Virus record (IMG/VR): IMGVR_UViG_3300039449_000036
Span: 1-39,777 of that record
Origin: a virus
DNA length: 39,777 nucleotides
Strand: one strand, 5' to 3'
Position numbers and translations under genes: made by a program. Below are positions 1-9,387 of this stretch, in pieces (position 1 is the stretch's first letter; each line of letters starts with the position of its first letter). The notes beneath the pieces are model-generated. The model was not told where the DNA came from. It did not search any database and was given only the letters and a program-made list of their open reading frames with translations.

Positions 1-1755
1 TTAGTACCCGTCCGGTGTGGTTACTGTCCAGCCACGTCCGCGCAGGGCGTCCACGGCGGTCTGTGCTGCTCCGGTTGTTGTCGAGGCACCTCCTGTGATG
101 TCGAGGACGCCGCTGCTTGTTCCTGCCGCTTCGATAGCTGTCACAAGGTCTGTGTAGGATTGCTGGTTTAGATTTGTGTTGGTGAACGCGTTGGCGTATT
201 TGGTGCATGGGCTATCGCTAAACGGAGAGCCAGTCCCGCCGAAAACGTCAAGCACCGATAAACTAGGGCAGTTAGCGGCGAATAAATCAAAGTCATTAAC
301 TCCAGCAGTATCCCAGTTAGAAACGTCGAGCGCCGTTAACCCGGAACAACTTTGTACGAATGCCCTGAAACTGTTAACTCCAGCAGTATCCCAGTTAGAA
401 ACGTCGAGTACCGCTAAATTGGTGCAGCCTTGTGCGAATGAAATAAAGTCATTAACTCCAGCAGTATCCCAGTTAGAAACGTCGAGTACCGCTAAATTGG
501 TGCAGCCTTGTGCGAATGAAATAAAGTCATTAACTCCAGCAGTATCCCAGTTAGAAACGTCGAGTACCGCTAAATTGGTGCAGTTAGTGACGAATGCCCT
601 GAAACTGTTAACGCTTGATGTATCCCAATTAGAAACGTCAAGCACCGATAAACTAGGGCAGTTAGCGGCGAATGTATTGAAACTGGTAACGCTTGAGGTA
701 TCCCATCTGCTGGCGTCTAGCGCGACTAAATCGGTTCTACTTCTGAACCAGTCCCGCATCACAGTGACCCCCGAAAAACCCCGTGCCGGGCAACGCTGCC
801 CGACCCACTCAACCAACCCATCGACTTCGCGCGAGACCATGCTCCGATTTACTATAACCGTGTGAATATCCGAACCCGGCCCCGCATAGTTCGGGTCGGT
901 CGGTATTTGATACGGGCCTGCCGTTACGTCAATCTCACCGACGATCACGCCCAGCGCCGTGCCCTGCACAAACGTACCGGACCAGCCACCAGCAGGGACA
1001 TCAATGAGCATCGAATCATCTGTGTCATCCAGCACAAGAGCCTGAACGCCACCAACGGTCTGCACGGTGGGCTTAGCAGCAGTGGTGGCTTGTGTCTGGT
1101 CGTTGCCGTTACCAGATTTGTCGATACGGAGTCCGCAGGGGTCGCCCGGCCCGGCCGGCGTAGTGCCGGCGCTCTCTTGAAACAGTGTCGAACCATCGGT
1201 CGAGTCTCCCCAGAAACCATCAGTGCCGTCTGCGAACAGAAGATCCGGAGAAAAATAGGTGGAAAAAGCCCCGCTAGATTTTGCCGCCGCGCCTTCGTCT
1301 GTCCAGGCATACGGGTAATAGGTGAGATCCTGAACTTTCGCCAGGCCGCCATTGGAAAGAAAACCTGGCTCTGCAGCTGAAAAAGGGTCGACAGTGAAAA
1401 GCACCTCTCCATCTGCCCAGCACTTGCCGACCCCATTGCTATAAACAAAAACCAGCGTGCCAGAGCCTTCCATGAATTCACCAAACCCAGAGCCCGGAAT
1501 CGGCTTGGATTTGTCCAGATCGGCCTTAATCACCCAAGTGCCTGAGCTGGAATTGAAGTTTGGAATATCGTTGATGGCTGCGGTTTCTGACAGGCTGGCG
1601 TCAAGCATCAAGCCCTCGCCAACTCCTTCGCTATAATTGAACCGAGGAACATCGGTGCCAGCTGTCTGGGTGTCACCATTGACGTCCTCGTAATCAGCAG
1701 GATCAGGGCGCGAAAAAGTGAACGCAACATTGAACGGGACGGTTTTAAGCGCCAT
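1..1755 (-). CDS. Tail protein with BspA-like (DUF285) leucine-rich repeats
   Basis: 584 aa, likely a distal tail fibre or tail-tip component that contacts the host surface. The first 320 residues are an unfamiliar, probably virion-attachment part. Residues about 330-520 carry seven or so 26-residue repeats with core LDVSNWDT, the BspA/DUF285 leucine-rich repeat signature known from surface adhesins and some phage tails. The repeat is also a 78-bp DNA repeat (bases about 230-720), with one unit duplicated exactly. The C-terminal 60 residues leave the repeat pattern. The ATG overlaps the stop of the upstream tail gene in a TAATG junction, so the two are translationally coupled. It is the last gene of the late operon in this window. 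The repeat family is clear; the receptor-binding role is inferred. Confidence 0.85.
   Translation of the reverse strand: MALKTVPFNVAFTFSRPDPADYEDVNGDTQTAGTDVPRFNYSEGVGEGLMLDASLSETAAINDIPNFNSSSGTWVIKADLDKSKPIPGSGFGEFMEGSGTLVFVYSNGVGKCWADGEVLFTVDPFSAAEPGFLSNGGLAKVQDLTYYPYAWTDEGAAAKSSGAFSTYFSPDLLFADGTDGFWGDSTDGSTLFQESAGTTPAGPGDPCGLRIDKSGNGNDQTQATTAAKPTVQTVGGVQALVLDDTDDSMLIDVPAGGWSGTFVQGTALGVIVGEIDVTAGPYQIPTDPNYAGPGSDIHTVIVNRSMVSREVDGLVEWVGQRCPARGFSGVTVMRDWFRSRTDLVALDASRWDTSSVTSFNTFAANCPSLSVLDVSNWDTSSVNSFRAFVTNCTNLAVLDVSNWDTAGVNDFISFAQGCTNLAVLDVSNWDTAGVNDFISFAQGCTNLAVLDVSNWDTAGVNSFRAFVQSCSGLTALDVSNWDTAGVNDFDLFAANCPSLSVLDVFGGTGSPFSDSPCTKYANAFTNTNLNQQSYTDLVTAIEAAGTSSGVLDITGGASTTTGAAQTAVDALRGRGWTVTTPDGY
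230..720 (-). repeat. Tandem 78-bp repeats encoding 26-aa LRR units
   Basis: The sequence GTATCCCA or a close variant recurs at 308, 386, 464, 542, 620 and 698, exactly 78 bp apart. The units around 386-463 and 464-541 are identical, indicating a recent duplication; the outer ones have drifted. Because 78 is a multiple of three, gain or loss of a unit leaves the reading frame of the tail gene intact. Confidence 0.95.
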
Positions 1756-2387
1756 TACACATCCTCCTGGGCATAGGACTGGGCTACAAAGTCAGCGTAA
1801 AAGGTGGTGCCGAGCAGATCAGGGTGCAGGGACTGGATCAGAGCAATAATTCTGGACTCGCCCCCGGTGAAAGCATCAATGGCCGTCTGCAGGGCCGTGC
1901 TATTTGGGTATTCGCCCTGCTCTACGCCCGTGCCGGTTTGATTCTGGTACAGCTTCAGGGTGCCGCTATCGGACACCCAGAAGTATTCGGTGTCACTGGT
2001 GGCAGACTCCCCGGCGGCAATGCTGGGATAGATCGTTGCGCCAGTTCCGGCCACGCCGCCAAGCTGGCCCAGCAGCCCCTGCAGTTTTCGCATCGCCCGG
2101 GTAAAGATAGCGGCGGTCTCGATGTCCCCCTGAGCCATTTCTGGGATGCCATCGCTGGTGAAGTCACGCTGAACAGCATAGGCACCTGTCTTGCCAGTGC
2201 CGCCGTATGGCGCGGTCAGGGTTAGCTGGGTGTCACTGTCCACCGTGGATACGTCATAGACCAGGCTCACGCCCGCCATGACGAAGCTGTCACCGGCCTG
2301 AACATTGGCCAGCCATTGCGTCCCAGATCCAGACACAACTGGACTACCGTTCACCACCGTGGCGGTGCCCGCTTTATATTGAGCCAT
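1755..2387 (-). CDS. Tail-tip / tail fibre attachment protein
   Basis: 210 aa. Residues 1-75 are a glycine/threonine-rich beta domain (GTATVVNGSPVVSGSGTQWL and a following DTQLTLTAPYGG) of a type seen at the start of many siphophage distal tail proteins. A short helical middle (MRKLQGLLGQLGG) follows, then another beta part. It probably links the tail tip to the LRR protein encoded next. The start has a GGAG about 7 nt upstream, and 12 bp separate it from the large tail protein gene. Function is inferred from position and composition; no catalytic motif is visible. Confidence 0.7.
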   Translation of the reverse strand: MAQYKAGTATVVNGSPVVSGSGTQWLANVQAGDSFVMAGVSLVYDVSTVDSDTQLTLTAPYGGTGKTGAYAVQRDFTSDGIPEMAQGDIETAAIFTRAMRKLQGLLGQLGGVAGTGATIYPSIAAGESATSDTEYFWVSDSGTLKLYQNQTGTGVEQGEYPNSTALQTAIDAFTGGESRIIALIQSLHPDLLGTTFYADFVAQSYAQEDV

Positions 2388-2399
2388 TGGGTACTCCGG

Positions 2400-5300
2400 T
2401 TATTCCTGCATGAAATAGAAATCGCTGAGGTGGGCTTCCGCCTCCATTACCCGGTTACCTGTGGTCACAAGAGAAACCTTAAGGGCATCCCCGGGGCTGA
2501 AGTCGTTTATTGTGTAAGTGCTGGTCAGAGAGAAGGTTTCATCACCCTTCGGCGTACTTATCGTGACCTCATCATTTTCCAGATCAACAAAGCACTCAAC
2601 CCCATAGAACTGCCCCAGCGCCGGGGCAATAACAGCAGCTGGCGGAGCAGTGCCGGTTTCCGTTGTAATAACCCTGGTTTCCGTTGTTACCCCTTGGCGG
2701 AACCTGACACGGTAAGTGGTCGTGAATTCTCTGTCGCTTCCTGATCCCGCATAAGACCAATCGCTCTCCACTTCATATTGCGCCTGGCAGAAGTTGGCTC
2801 CGCTGTCTCTACAGGAAAACAGCTTCATATTCATAATGGTGTTTACATTGTCGCCGGAGCTATATGAGCCGTTTGCAGCATGTCCGAACGAGAAACCCAC
2901 CTTCATTCTGAAGTTAGAGCTGGCCTCTGCCTGGTCAATGATGTACTGGGGAACATAGTGATAAAAATCGACCTTATCGCCATTTCCTGCCGTCTCAAGC
3001 CAAAGGGAATACCTGCCTCTATTTAAAGCTGCACTACCCCCGCCAACCACGCTGAAATTGTCATCAGGCACAAATGCTGTGAGGAAGTTATCGTGAACAT
3101 AGAGCTTCCTGCCGTTGTAGGAATCCACGCCTATTAGTGTGGTTTCCCGGCCAGCAGTAAAATCAGTCCCGTCAAACTTCAGGTATTTCTGATCGCCGTC
3201 ACCAAAGTAGAAGGTTCCATCGTTTTCGATGAATGCTCGCCAGTTGGTGCCATCGTAATACCCCAGATGGGTGGCAGTGAGGTTAAGGCCTGCAGTCGGT
3301 GTATCTCCAAGCCGTGACGGTATGTTTTGCAGGTTGCTGGACCAGTCAGCGCCGGCGGTGGCTGTATCCACCCAGGACGTACCGTTCCAGCGCTTCATTA
3401 CCTTGGTGGTGTCGTTGTACCAGAGGTCGCCCTCTCCTTCGGCAGTAGGTGCGCTTGTGGAAAAGAAGGTGGTGACCTTGCCGTTAGCAGTGGCCTGAGC
3501 ATTTGATGCATCAGACAGAGCCTGAGAAATACCTGAATCCTGAGCATCAACCCAGGATGAACCGTCGAATCGGTAAGGGTGATTGCCGTCATCGGTATCA
3601 AACCATAGGTCACCTTCGCTCATACCACTGGCAGGCTGGGTGGTTTGATAAAATGACTGTATCTTGCCGTCAGCTGTTGATTGGGCAGATGCAGCATCAG
3701 AAAGCGCCTGTGACGCATCCGATGCCGCCTGGTTTAACTGCGAGTATTCACTGCCGCTTATGTCGTTAAGCGAGCCTGGCTTGTCGGTGAGGTTTGCATA
3801 ACCGCTACCGCCGGTGATTGTCACTGCGCCAGAGAAAGCCGCACTACCGTCGCTGTAGACCGCAAACAATGTGACCCCATCGTACTGATAGGTGATCATC
3901 CCGGTTTTACTGTCCGCAGACTTCGGGCCAAGGGTGGCCACCGCATCGCCTACGACGCTTTCAACCTGTCCCGCAACGCTGATCTTCTCCGTGGCGGCAA
4001 GTGTGCCGGTGACGATCTTTGAGGCCGTCAGCTTCACGATCTTGGTGCCTTCGATGGCGTTATCTTCCAGATTCGCATCGATAAAGGCTTTGTCGGCGTC
4101 GGTAACCGTAGCCCAGGGGCTCAAGCCTTCGACCTCGCCGGCCGCAAGGCTCGGAGTGGTGACGCTGAATTCCTGGCTCATGGTGCCCTGTCCGAAGGCG
4201 TCATAGGTCGCGAACCGCAGGAAGTATTCCGTGTTATCTGCCAGGCCAGCTATGACCACAGGCCCGCCATAGGCTTGCGCCACCTGGTTAGCCGGGCCGG
4301 GAGTGAAGCCTGTGGACTGGCTCAACCATACCCGGGTGTCCTTGTAGTCCAGATCCGCCGGCGCGTCATAGTCGATCTGCAGGGACCGGAAACTGGCGGA
4401 CACAGTGATAGCGTCGGGCAATTCTGGCGCCACGTTCTCCACGGCTAATTTCGCGGCCTGTGTGCTCAGTTGGTTCTGCCGCCCCCGGCAGTACACGCGG
4501 CACTCAAACGCACGCCACGCGCCAGCCTGACCCAGCTCCCGGGCATAGTCTTCGGCATTCTTCTCGTAGGTGTAGACAAAAGCGGGATCAACCACCCACT
4601 CCGTGCGCACCAGGGAGCCATCCGCCCAGACTTCCACCTGGTAATCCTTGAAGTACAGATCCAGTGACCCGCGAGAGGCGCCCAGCTGGCCCTCACTGCC
4701 CATTTCCAGCCACTCGGTAACGCTGGTCTTGCGCCACACGAACTTGGCGTCACGGCCACCAAAAACGGCATCGTTGCCCTGCTCGAACAACTCAAGGCCG
4801 TGGACGTTCGGAACCTCCACCACATCATCCACATCCTCATCACCCGGCTCGGCATTCTGGATCTTGGTGGTGGTGATCTCTTGGATCGGCGCATCAGGCA
4901 CGATATTGCCGGACAGGGATACACCACGCGCCCGGATCTCGTAGCTCTTCCCGTCGCTGGGCACCACAAAGCCCACTTCAGGGGAGGCCGGGCCAACCTC
5001 GAACCACCCCTGGTCGCCCTTCTCCCGGTACTCAATGACGGCGTATTTGTAGCTGCTGACGCCGGGCGGCTGGACTGCCACCTCAATGGTAGAAAGGTTG
5101 GCGTTGGCGCTACGTGGGGTGTTGGTAAGCTCGGCCACGGTCACGGAAACCGGGTTTTCTGTCTCTTCCGGAATGTCAGGGGTAACAGCGATGGTGCCGG
5201 TAAGTTGATGGATTACATAGGCTGACTGCCAGACGTTCAGCGGGGTGGGCTGCGGGCTATAAAGAGGTGAAACAATCTCGTTGCTGGAACCCTCATAGAA

Positions 5301-7949
5301 TGAGTAGACGCCAGGGAGAGTAGCCCCCAGAAAGCCGAGGCCGTTGCCGCCACGAGTGCCCTGAAAGCCGGGCACTTCAGATTCACCATAAAAAGCGTGA
5401 AAATTAGATTCAGTCAGGTCACCAGGGATGGCGGTCTCACCATCCATGACAAAATAAAGAGCACCGGGCCCGCCCGGTGCCCCAGTGCCAGGGTAAGCCC
5501 TCGACCAGCTGTTTGCCTGATAGTAATCAGGGGGCACTTCCGCATCGCCACCAGATAGATCAATCAGGCCGTTTTCACCAATGGCAAAGCCTCGACAAAT
5601 GATAGCGAGGCCGGCGCCGGAGTTTCCGCCATCAGAGCCAGGCCCCAGATATGTCAACTCCGCTCCAGGCTGAAGCTGAACAGATGGCAGCTTGCCAAGA
5701 CCGCCGCCGCCATGCCCACTCCCGCCCCAGAGATAGGCGGGCAGCCCCCTCAGTTTTCCGTCCGATACATCAAGGCCGGAACGTGCAGCGCTTACTACCA
5801 GGCCGCCAACCGGCTCCAAATCATAAAAGGAATCTGTGAAATCAAAATCCAATATCTGAATGTATGGGTTGGGGGTGTAGGAACGATAAAACCAGCGGTA
5901 ATTCTCAAAGTTGCTTGCCTGCTGAATGACGCCATCAGACTGGGGCATGGATTCAGCTCGAAGATAACCAGCAAGGCCCTTGTTGTCAGAGTCCCACTTG
6001 AAATAGCGAGCCTCATAGACAGGGTCTGTGGTCAGCTCATCGACGCCCGCGCCACCTGGCTGCCCATTTCCTCGGCCATCCAGGGTGCCGTTGTTCTGGA
6101 AGTAGCCGGCAACGCGGAGCTGCACGTTCTTGGTGAGCGTGACGGTCACATCCCCGTCGATGGTTAAATCCTCCGGGCACCAATAGATGGCAGTTTCATC
6201 AGCAATTGAAGCATGCCCGGCCAGCGTGATGTCTGCCGTAATTCTCCTCTCACCGGCCTCTTCAAGCACCGCGCCAGGGAAGTTGGCCGCACTGATCTCG
6301 GTGCCTTCGCTCTGATACCAGCTCAGCGGCAATGCTGAACCAAACTGGTCCACCGGCAATTCGCTGGCCCGCTGACTGGAGCCAAACAGATCAACGGTGA
6401 CCTTGCCGGTTTGCCAATCCACCTTGACCTGCTGAACCTCGAAGTTCCGGCTCAGGGTCACGTCCACCTGGTCGGTGCTGTAATCCTTAACACAATCCAG
6501 ATTGACCCGGACAATATCGCCGACTTCCAGATCATTGTTCTCAGGGGAAAGCTCAAGGGACGTGCGCAGCGGGGGGCCAGCATAGCGATCCCGCAGGCTG
6601 TCCAGGATGTTCTTGATGGTGGTATAGGTGTGCCGCTCGGCAGAAAGGCCCCGGAATTCAATCTCCAGAGTTTCGGACTGCCCGTTGCGCTCGATAGAGC
6701 CGGAATCAAGCAGACGGTTCACCCGGGTAAAGGCTTCTTTGCGCTGGTTCCAGTTCCAAAACACCAGGATGTCGTTGATCATCCCGCCCATGTCGTGGTT
6801 CAGGGTCGGGGCGCTCAGCACATTGCTTTCATTCAGCTCCCGCGAATAGCCGCTTTGGGAGGGAATCAGGGTCATGCGGCGCAGGCCGAGCTGACCATCC
6901 GAATAGATGGGTGGGTAGCACCCCATGAGCCGGAAAACCTGCTCTTCTACGAACTTCTTACCGCTCTCCTTCTCAACGCCGGACAAAAGGACGGACAGGC
7001 CCTCATCAAAATCATCCAGATCCCAAAGATCGGCGCCAATGTTTAAGTATTCCGATGTGCGGATGAACTCAGGGCCCACGCCCATGTGCCAGTGATCTGG
7101 CAGGTATTCGCCCGGGTATCCGTAAATTGAGCCGGTCAGCAGCGCGTAGGCCAGCATCGGCGCCGGCATGTCCAGGTAGACGTATTCGGTCACCTTGGGC
7201 GCATTGTCGCGCTTTTCGTCTGGGTCCACCTCAATGGTCAGCGGTGTGGTGCCCAGGACGCCACGTGTCACCTGCCTCAGCGTATTGGTGCTTTCATCAA
7301 CCTCCTCGGCCATGGCGATTTCAAAGGCGTCATTCTCGCCTTCAAGTCGCACCAGGCAGATGCTTTTCCCGCTGGCCAGCGTCCGCCCGGAAGGGCTCAC
7401 AGGCTGCTTGACCAGCTTCAGGCCATTGACGGAGTACACCTCAATCTCCGTGTCATCCGCAGCCAGGGAGGCGCTGAGCGTGGTCTCCTTCAGAACAAAT
7501 ATGTCATCACGCATCTGGCGCTGAATATCAGCGCACTTGAAGGTGTATTCCTGCTCTTTGTAAGAGGCGCCCTGAATCAGCTGGGTTTGCACCAGGGTGA
7601 ATGAGGACCAGGACAGCCCAGCAAAGCCCGCGTAATACCGAACCCGCTTGTTCCGCAGACCCTTATCGTCGTTCAACTTGGCCTGCTGCAGCTCGGTCAG
7701 ACCCTCATCCGCAATTCGGATGGTCATGGAGCCAATCTTGCTGTTGGCCTTGTCCGGGTCCAGCTTCTGGCTGGTGCTGTCCACCCGGGTCAGCACGCCA
7801 TCGGTCACATTGGCGCCAGAAAGCCCTTCTATCGGGTGGCTGGTGAAGTAGTGGTAATCCTCGCCGCCAAAATCGAACTCAATAACAAAGCGCGGCTCTC
7901 GGACAGCTTGAGCGTTAAGGGAGCCAAAGGCGCTGTTATGCGTTCTCAT
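2400..7949 (-). CDS. Central tail-tip host-specificity protein (gpJ-like)
   Basis: 1849 aa, the largest protein here. Residues 1-550 look like the hub of a siphophage baseplate. Residues about 560-880 are glycine-rich with many GG and GxG turns (GGSGHGGGGLGK and similar), which resembles a polyglycine or beta-helix receptor-binding domain inserted in the protein. Fibronectin type III-like domains follow at about 940-1040 and 1170-1270, then two related repeats (GDLWFDTDDG... and GDLWYNDTTK...) at about 1430-1530 of a kind common in phage fibre proteins. A C-terminal beta-rich domain completes it. The gene overlaps the upstream tail gene by 14 bp. By position after the tape measure and by architecture it should fill the role of lambda J, fixing host range and starting DNA entry. 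Confidence 0.85.
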   Translation of the reverse strand: MRTHNSAFGSLNAQAVREPRFVIEFDFGGEDYHYFTSHPIEGLSGANVTDGVLTRVDSTSQKLDPDKANSKIGSMTIRIADEGLTELQQAKLNDDKGLRNKRVRYYAGFAGLSWSSFTLVQTQLIQGASYKEQEYTFKCADIQRQMRDDIFVLKETTLSASLAADDTEIEVYSVNGLKLVKQPVSPSGRTLASGKSICLVRLEGENDAFEIAMAEEVDESTNTLRQVTRGVLGTTPLTIEVDPDEKRDNAPKVTEYVYLDMPAPMLAYALLTGSIYGYPGEYLPDHWHMGVGPEFIRTSEYLNIGADLWDLDDFDEGLSVLLSGVEKESGKKFVEEQVFRLMGCYPPIYSDGQLGLRRMTLIPSQSGYSRELNESNVLSAPTLNHDMGGMINDILVFWNWNQRKEAFTRVNRLLDSGSIERNGQSETLEIEFRGLSAERHTYTTIKNILDSLRDRYAGPPLRTSLELSPENNDLEVGDIVRVNLDCVKDYSTDQVDVTLSRNFEVQQVKVDWQTGKVTVDLFGSSQRASELPVDQFGSALPLSWYQSEGTEISAANFPGAVLEEAGERRITADITLAGHASIADETAIYWCPEDLTIDGDVTVTLTKNVQLRVAGYFQNNGTLDGRGNGQPGGAGVDELTTDPVYEARYFKWDSDNKGLAGYLRAESMPQSDGVIQQASNFENYRWFYRSYTPNPYIQILDFDFTDSFYDLEPVGGLVVSAARSGLDVSDGKLRGLPAYLWGGSGHGGGGLGKLPSVQLQPGAELTYLGPGSDGGNSGAGLAIICRGFAIGENGLIDLSGGDAEVPPDYYQANSWSRAYPGTGAPGGPGALYFVMDGETAIPGDLTESNFHAFYGESEVPGFQGTRGGNGLGFLGATLPGVYSFYEGSSNEIVSPLYSPQPTPLNVWQSAYVIHQLTGTIAVTPDIPEETENPVSVTVAELTNTPRSANANLSTIEVAVQPPGVSSYKYAVIEYREKGDQGWFEVGPASPEVGFVVPSDGKSYEIRARGVSLSGNIVPDAPIQEITTTKIQNAEPGDEDVDDVVEVPNVHGLELFEQGNDAVFGGRDAKFVWRKTSVTEWLEMGSEGQLGASRGSLDLYFKDYQVEVWADGSLVRTEWVVDPAFVYTYEKNAEDYARELGQAGAWRAFECRVYCRGRQNQLSTQAAKLAVENVAPELPDAITVSASFRSLQIDYDAPADLDYKDTRVWLSQSTGFTPGPANQVAQAYGGPVVIAGLADNTEYFLRFATYDAFGQGTMSQEFSVTTPSLAAGEVEGLSPWATVTDADKAFIDANLEDNAIEGTKIVKLTASKIVTGTLAATEKISVAGQVESVVGDAVATLGPKSADSKTGMITYQYDGVTLFAVYSDGSAAFSGAVTITGGSGYANLTDKPGSLNDISGSEYSQLNQAASDASQALSDAASAQSTADGKIQSFYQTTQPASGMSEGDLWFDTDDGNHPYRFDGSSWVDAQDSGISQALSDASNAQATANGKVTTFFSTSAPTAEGEGDLWYNDTTKVMKRWNGTSWVDTATAGADWSSNLQNIPSRLGDTPTAGLNLTATHLGYYDGTNWRAFIENDGTFYFGDGDQKYLKFDGTDFTAGRETTLIGVDSYNGRKLYVHDNFLTAFVPDDNFSVVGGGSAALNRGRYSLWLETAGNGDKVDFYHYVPQYIIDQAEASSNFRMKVGFSFGHAANGSYSSGDNVNTIMNMKLFSCRDSGANFCQAQYEVESDWSYAGSGSDREFTTTYRVRFRQGVTTETRVITTETGTAPPAAVIAPALGQFYGVECFVDLENDEVTISTPKGDETFSLTSTYTINDFSPGDALKVSLVTTGNRVMEAEAHLSDFYFMQE

Positions 7950-8346
7950 CGAATACCTTCACTTGCCATGAATAGGAGTAGAACCCAGCGGAATTAACCA
8001 GCCTTTTGGCAGGATTGCCGCGTAATTTGTAGCTAACCGGGGCAACCGGGCTGCCTGGCTCCCCCATCAGGTCCAGGGTGAACGGCTCGCCGGCGGCCAC
8101 GGACATCAGGAACTCACGCATCTGGGCAAGCAGCGTCACATCATCAATGGCCACCGTGCTGAAGCTGTCCCGCTCTTCAATGCGATAGAAAGTGGTGAAA
8201 TCCTTGCCAGACAGCGTGGTGAGGGTGTTTTCCTCGCGGTCAAACGATGGAGACACGCTCTCGATTCCCACTTCCATCTCGTAGGCTTCACCGGCAGTGT
8301 GGCCCGAAATGACGCCTCGCCTTGCCGTGTAAATGATTACCGCCAT
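7936..8346 (-). CDS. Minor tail protein, baseplate assembly
   Basis: 136 aa from the ATG preceded by GGAGAAAG (ideal spacing); the five residues upstream in the open frame would start inside the terminator region and are not needed. The protein is small and beta-rich (MAVIIYTARRGVISGHTAGE...) with the pattern of short tail proteins encoded between tape measure and hub genes. Its end overlaps the hub gene by 14 bp, pointing to co-production. It may be a distal-tail or hub-adapter subunit. No enzyme motif is seen. Confidence 0.65.
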   Translation of the reverse strand: MAVIIYTARRGVISGHTAGEAYEMEVGIESVSPSFDREENTLTTLSGKDFTTFYRIEERDSFSTVAIDDVTLLAQMREFLMSVAAGEPFTLDLMGEPGSPVAPVSYKLRGNPAKRLVNSAGFYSYSWQVKVFDENA

Positions 8347-8361
8347 GCTTTCTCCGGGCAT

Positions 8362-8385
8362 AAAAAAACCCGCCGAAGCGGGTTT
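8362..8385 (-). terminator. Intrinsic terminator after the lipoprotein moron
   Basis: Read on the minus strand, AAACCCGC-TTCG-GCGGGTTT is an 8-bp stem with a UUCG loop followed by a run of T. It lies just past the second lipoprotein gene and just before the ribosome site of the next tail gene, so it ends moron transcripts. Late transcripts modified by Q would read through it. Confidence 0.85.
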
Positions 8386-8403
8386 CTTGGTATTGGGTTC
8401 TGT

Positions 8404-8826
8404 TTACTGCTTCCTAAAGTAATCCTCGCAATGCGGCGCGGCCAACCTTAGCGATTCATCTCTAACGAAATCCGATGCGTGATCTTCATCGCCCAGCGGC
8501 GTCACAGTAATTCCCTTGGCTGATTTATCCACCATGGCGTATGAGCCGTCAGAAAAATAAAGCCTTCCCTGGCTGTATTTCGCCTTACCAACCGCGTCGC
8601 GATGATTCCACGAGTGACAGGTATCAACATAACCATCCGCCGCGATATGCATCGTCATAACGTATGGCCCTAGCCCGCCCGTCCATGTCCCTACAGCATA
8701 GTCAGGCGCGGGCTCCGCTGTGGCGTGGACGTACTGATTGGAATCCATCGGGCCCCAGCCAGGGGCGCATGACGCAAATACAGGGGCAAATAGGACTATC
8801 CAGTATTTACTGGTAAACCGAGTCAT
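8404..8826 (-). CDS. Small predicted lipoprotein (moron)
   Basis: 140 aa. The N-terminus has a positive residue, a hydrophobic stretch and a lipobox FASC, so it should be lipidated at Cys19 and anchored in the outer or inner membrane. The mature part (GTWTGGLGPYVMTMHIAADGYVDTC...) is a small beta-rich domain with three further Cys. It overlaps the upstream lipoprotein gene by 20 bp and is followed by a terminator, so the two form a separate cassette inside the tail operon. Cargo of this kind often alters the lysogen's envelope or blocks superinfection, as Cor and Llp lipoproteins do. That role is an inference, and no named family is assigned. Confidence 0.7.
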   Translation of the reverse strand: MTRFTSKYWIVLFAPVFASCAPGWGPMDSNQYVHATAEPAPDYAVGTWTGGLGPYVMTMHIAADGYVDTCHSWNHRDAVGKAKYSQGRLYFSDGSYAMVDKSAKGITVTPLGDEDHASDFVRDESLRLAAPHCEDYFRKQ

Positions 8827-9364
8827 CAGTCACTTTGAGTTCGTCGTTTTGGAATTTCACCAACAGGGCCCTGAGATCTTTCGCGCCCTCTTGGTCGTAA
8901 TACTGAGGAAATGGCTCACTGCAACCAAGCGGCGTGCACGACTTTATAACCAGCAAGGGCTTGTCCGCCGATGCGCTGAAGATAGAGAACCGGTTTTTCA
9001 TCCCAGGCTGACCCCATGCAGAGCCAATCTCTTTGTCCAACATGTCTTGCCGAGAAACGGCCATCTCGGCCCACTCAAGATACTTATCAATCAACCCCGT
9101 GTACTCCGAGACCCTGTCACGGGAAAACATGATTTTCCTGAAGTAGCTATCGCCGGGTCGGTAGGAGTCCATGTAAACGGTCAGCACATCTTCACCGCCG
9201 ACCACGCCCTGAATGGCGATCTGCGTATGCCGCTCCGAATACTGATTGCTGATGCTGTTGTAATCCATTGCCGGCAAGCTTTCGTTTACCGAAATCGCTC
9301 CCGGCTTCAGGCCGCCGCATGCCGAAATCAGCGCTGCCATAATTGCTATCGCAATAAATTTCAT
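8807..9364 (-). CDS. Predicted lipoprotein (moron)
   Basis: 185 aa with a classic lipobox ISAC at residue 16 after a hydrophobic signal (MKFIAIAIMAALISAC). The ATG has an AAGGAGG 4-5 bases upstream, stronger than most tail-gene sites. The mature protein has two nearby Cys (KSCTPLGC) that may form a disulfide. It sits between tape measure and minor tail genes, where lambda-like phages carry tail genes only, which marks it as an insertion. A promoter-like sequence lies just upstream in the end of the tape measure gene. The function is unknown; expression from the prophage and a surface role are inferred. Confidence 0.7.
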   Translation of the reverse strand: MKFIAIAIMAALISACGGLKPGAISVNESLPAMDYNSISNQYSERHTQIAIQGVVGGEDVLTVYMDSYRPGDSYFRKIMFSRDRVSEYTGLIDKYLEWAEMAVSRQDMLDKEIGSAWGQPGMKNRFSIFSASADKPLLVIKSCTPLGCSEPFPQYYDQEGAKDLRALLVKFQNDELKVTDDSVYQ

Positions 9365-9387
9365 GAACCCTCCTTGTGTTTGGGGTC

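Noticed and set aside
230-720. CRISPR-like array
   Set aside because: Units are directly adjacent without unique spacers and encode a leucine-rich repeat protein.
176-865. Long rightward open frame opposite the LRR gene
   Set aside because: It mirrors the 78-bp repeats, which are a multiple of three and lack stops in this frame. No ribosome site, and the opposite strand has clear protein homology patterns.
1-2400. Diversity-generating retroelement at the tail gene
   Set aside because: No reverse transcriptase, no template repeat copy and no adenine-biased variation were seen in the window.
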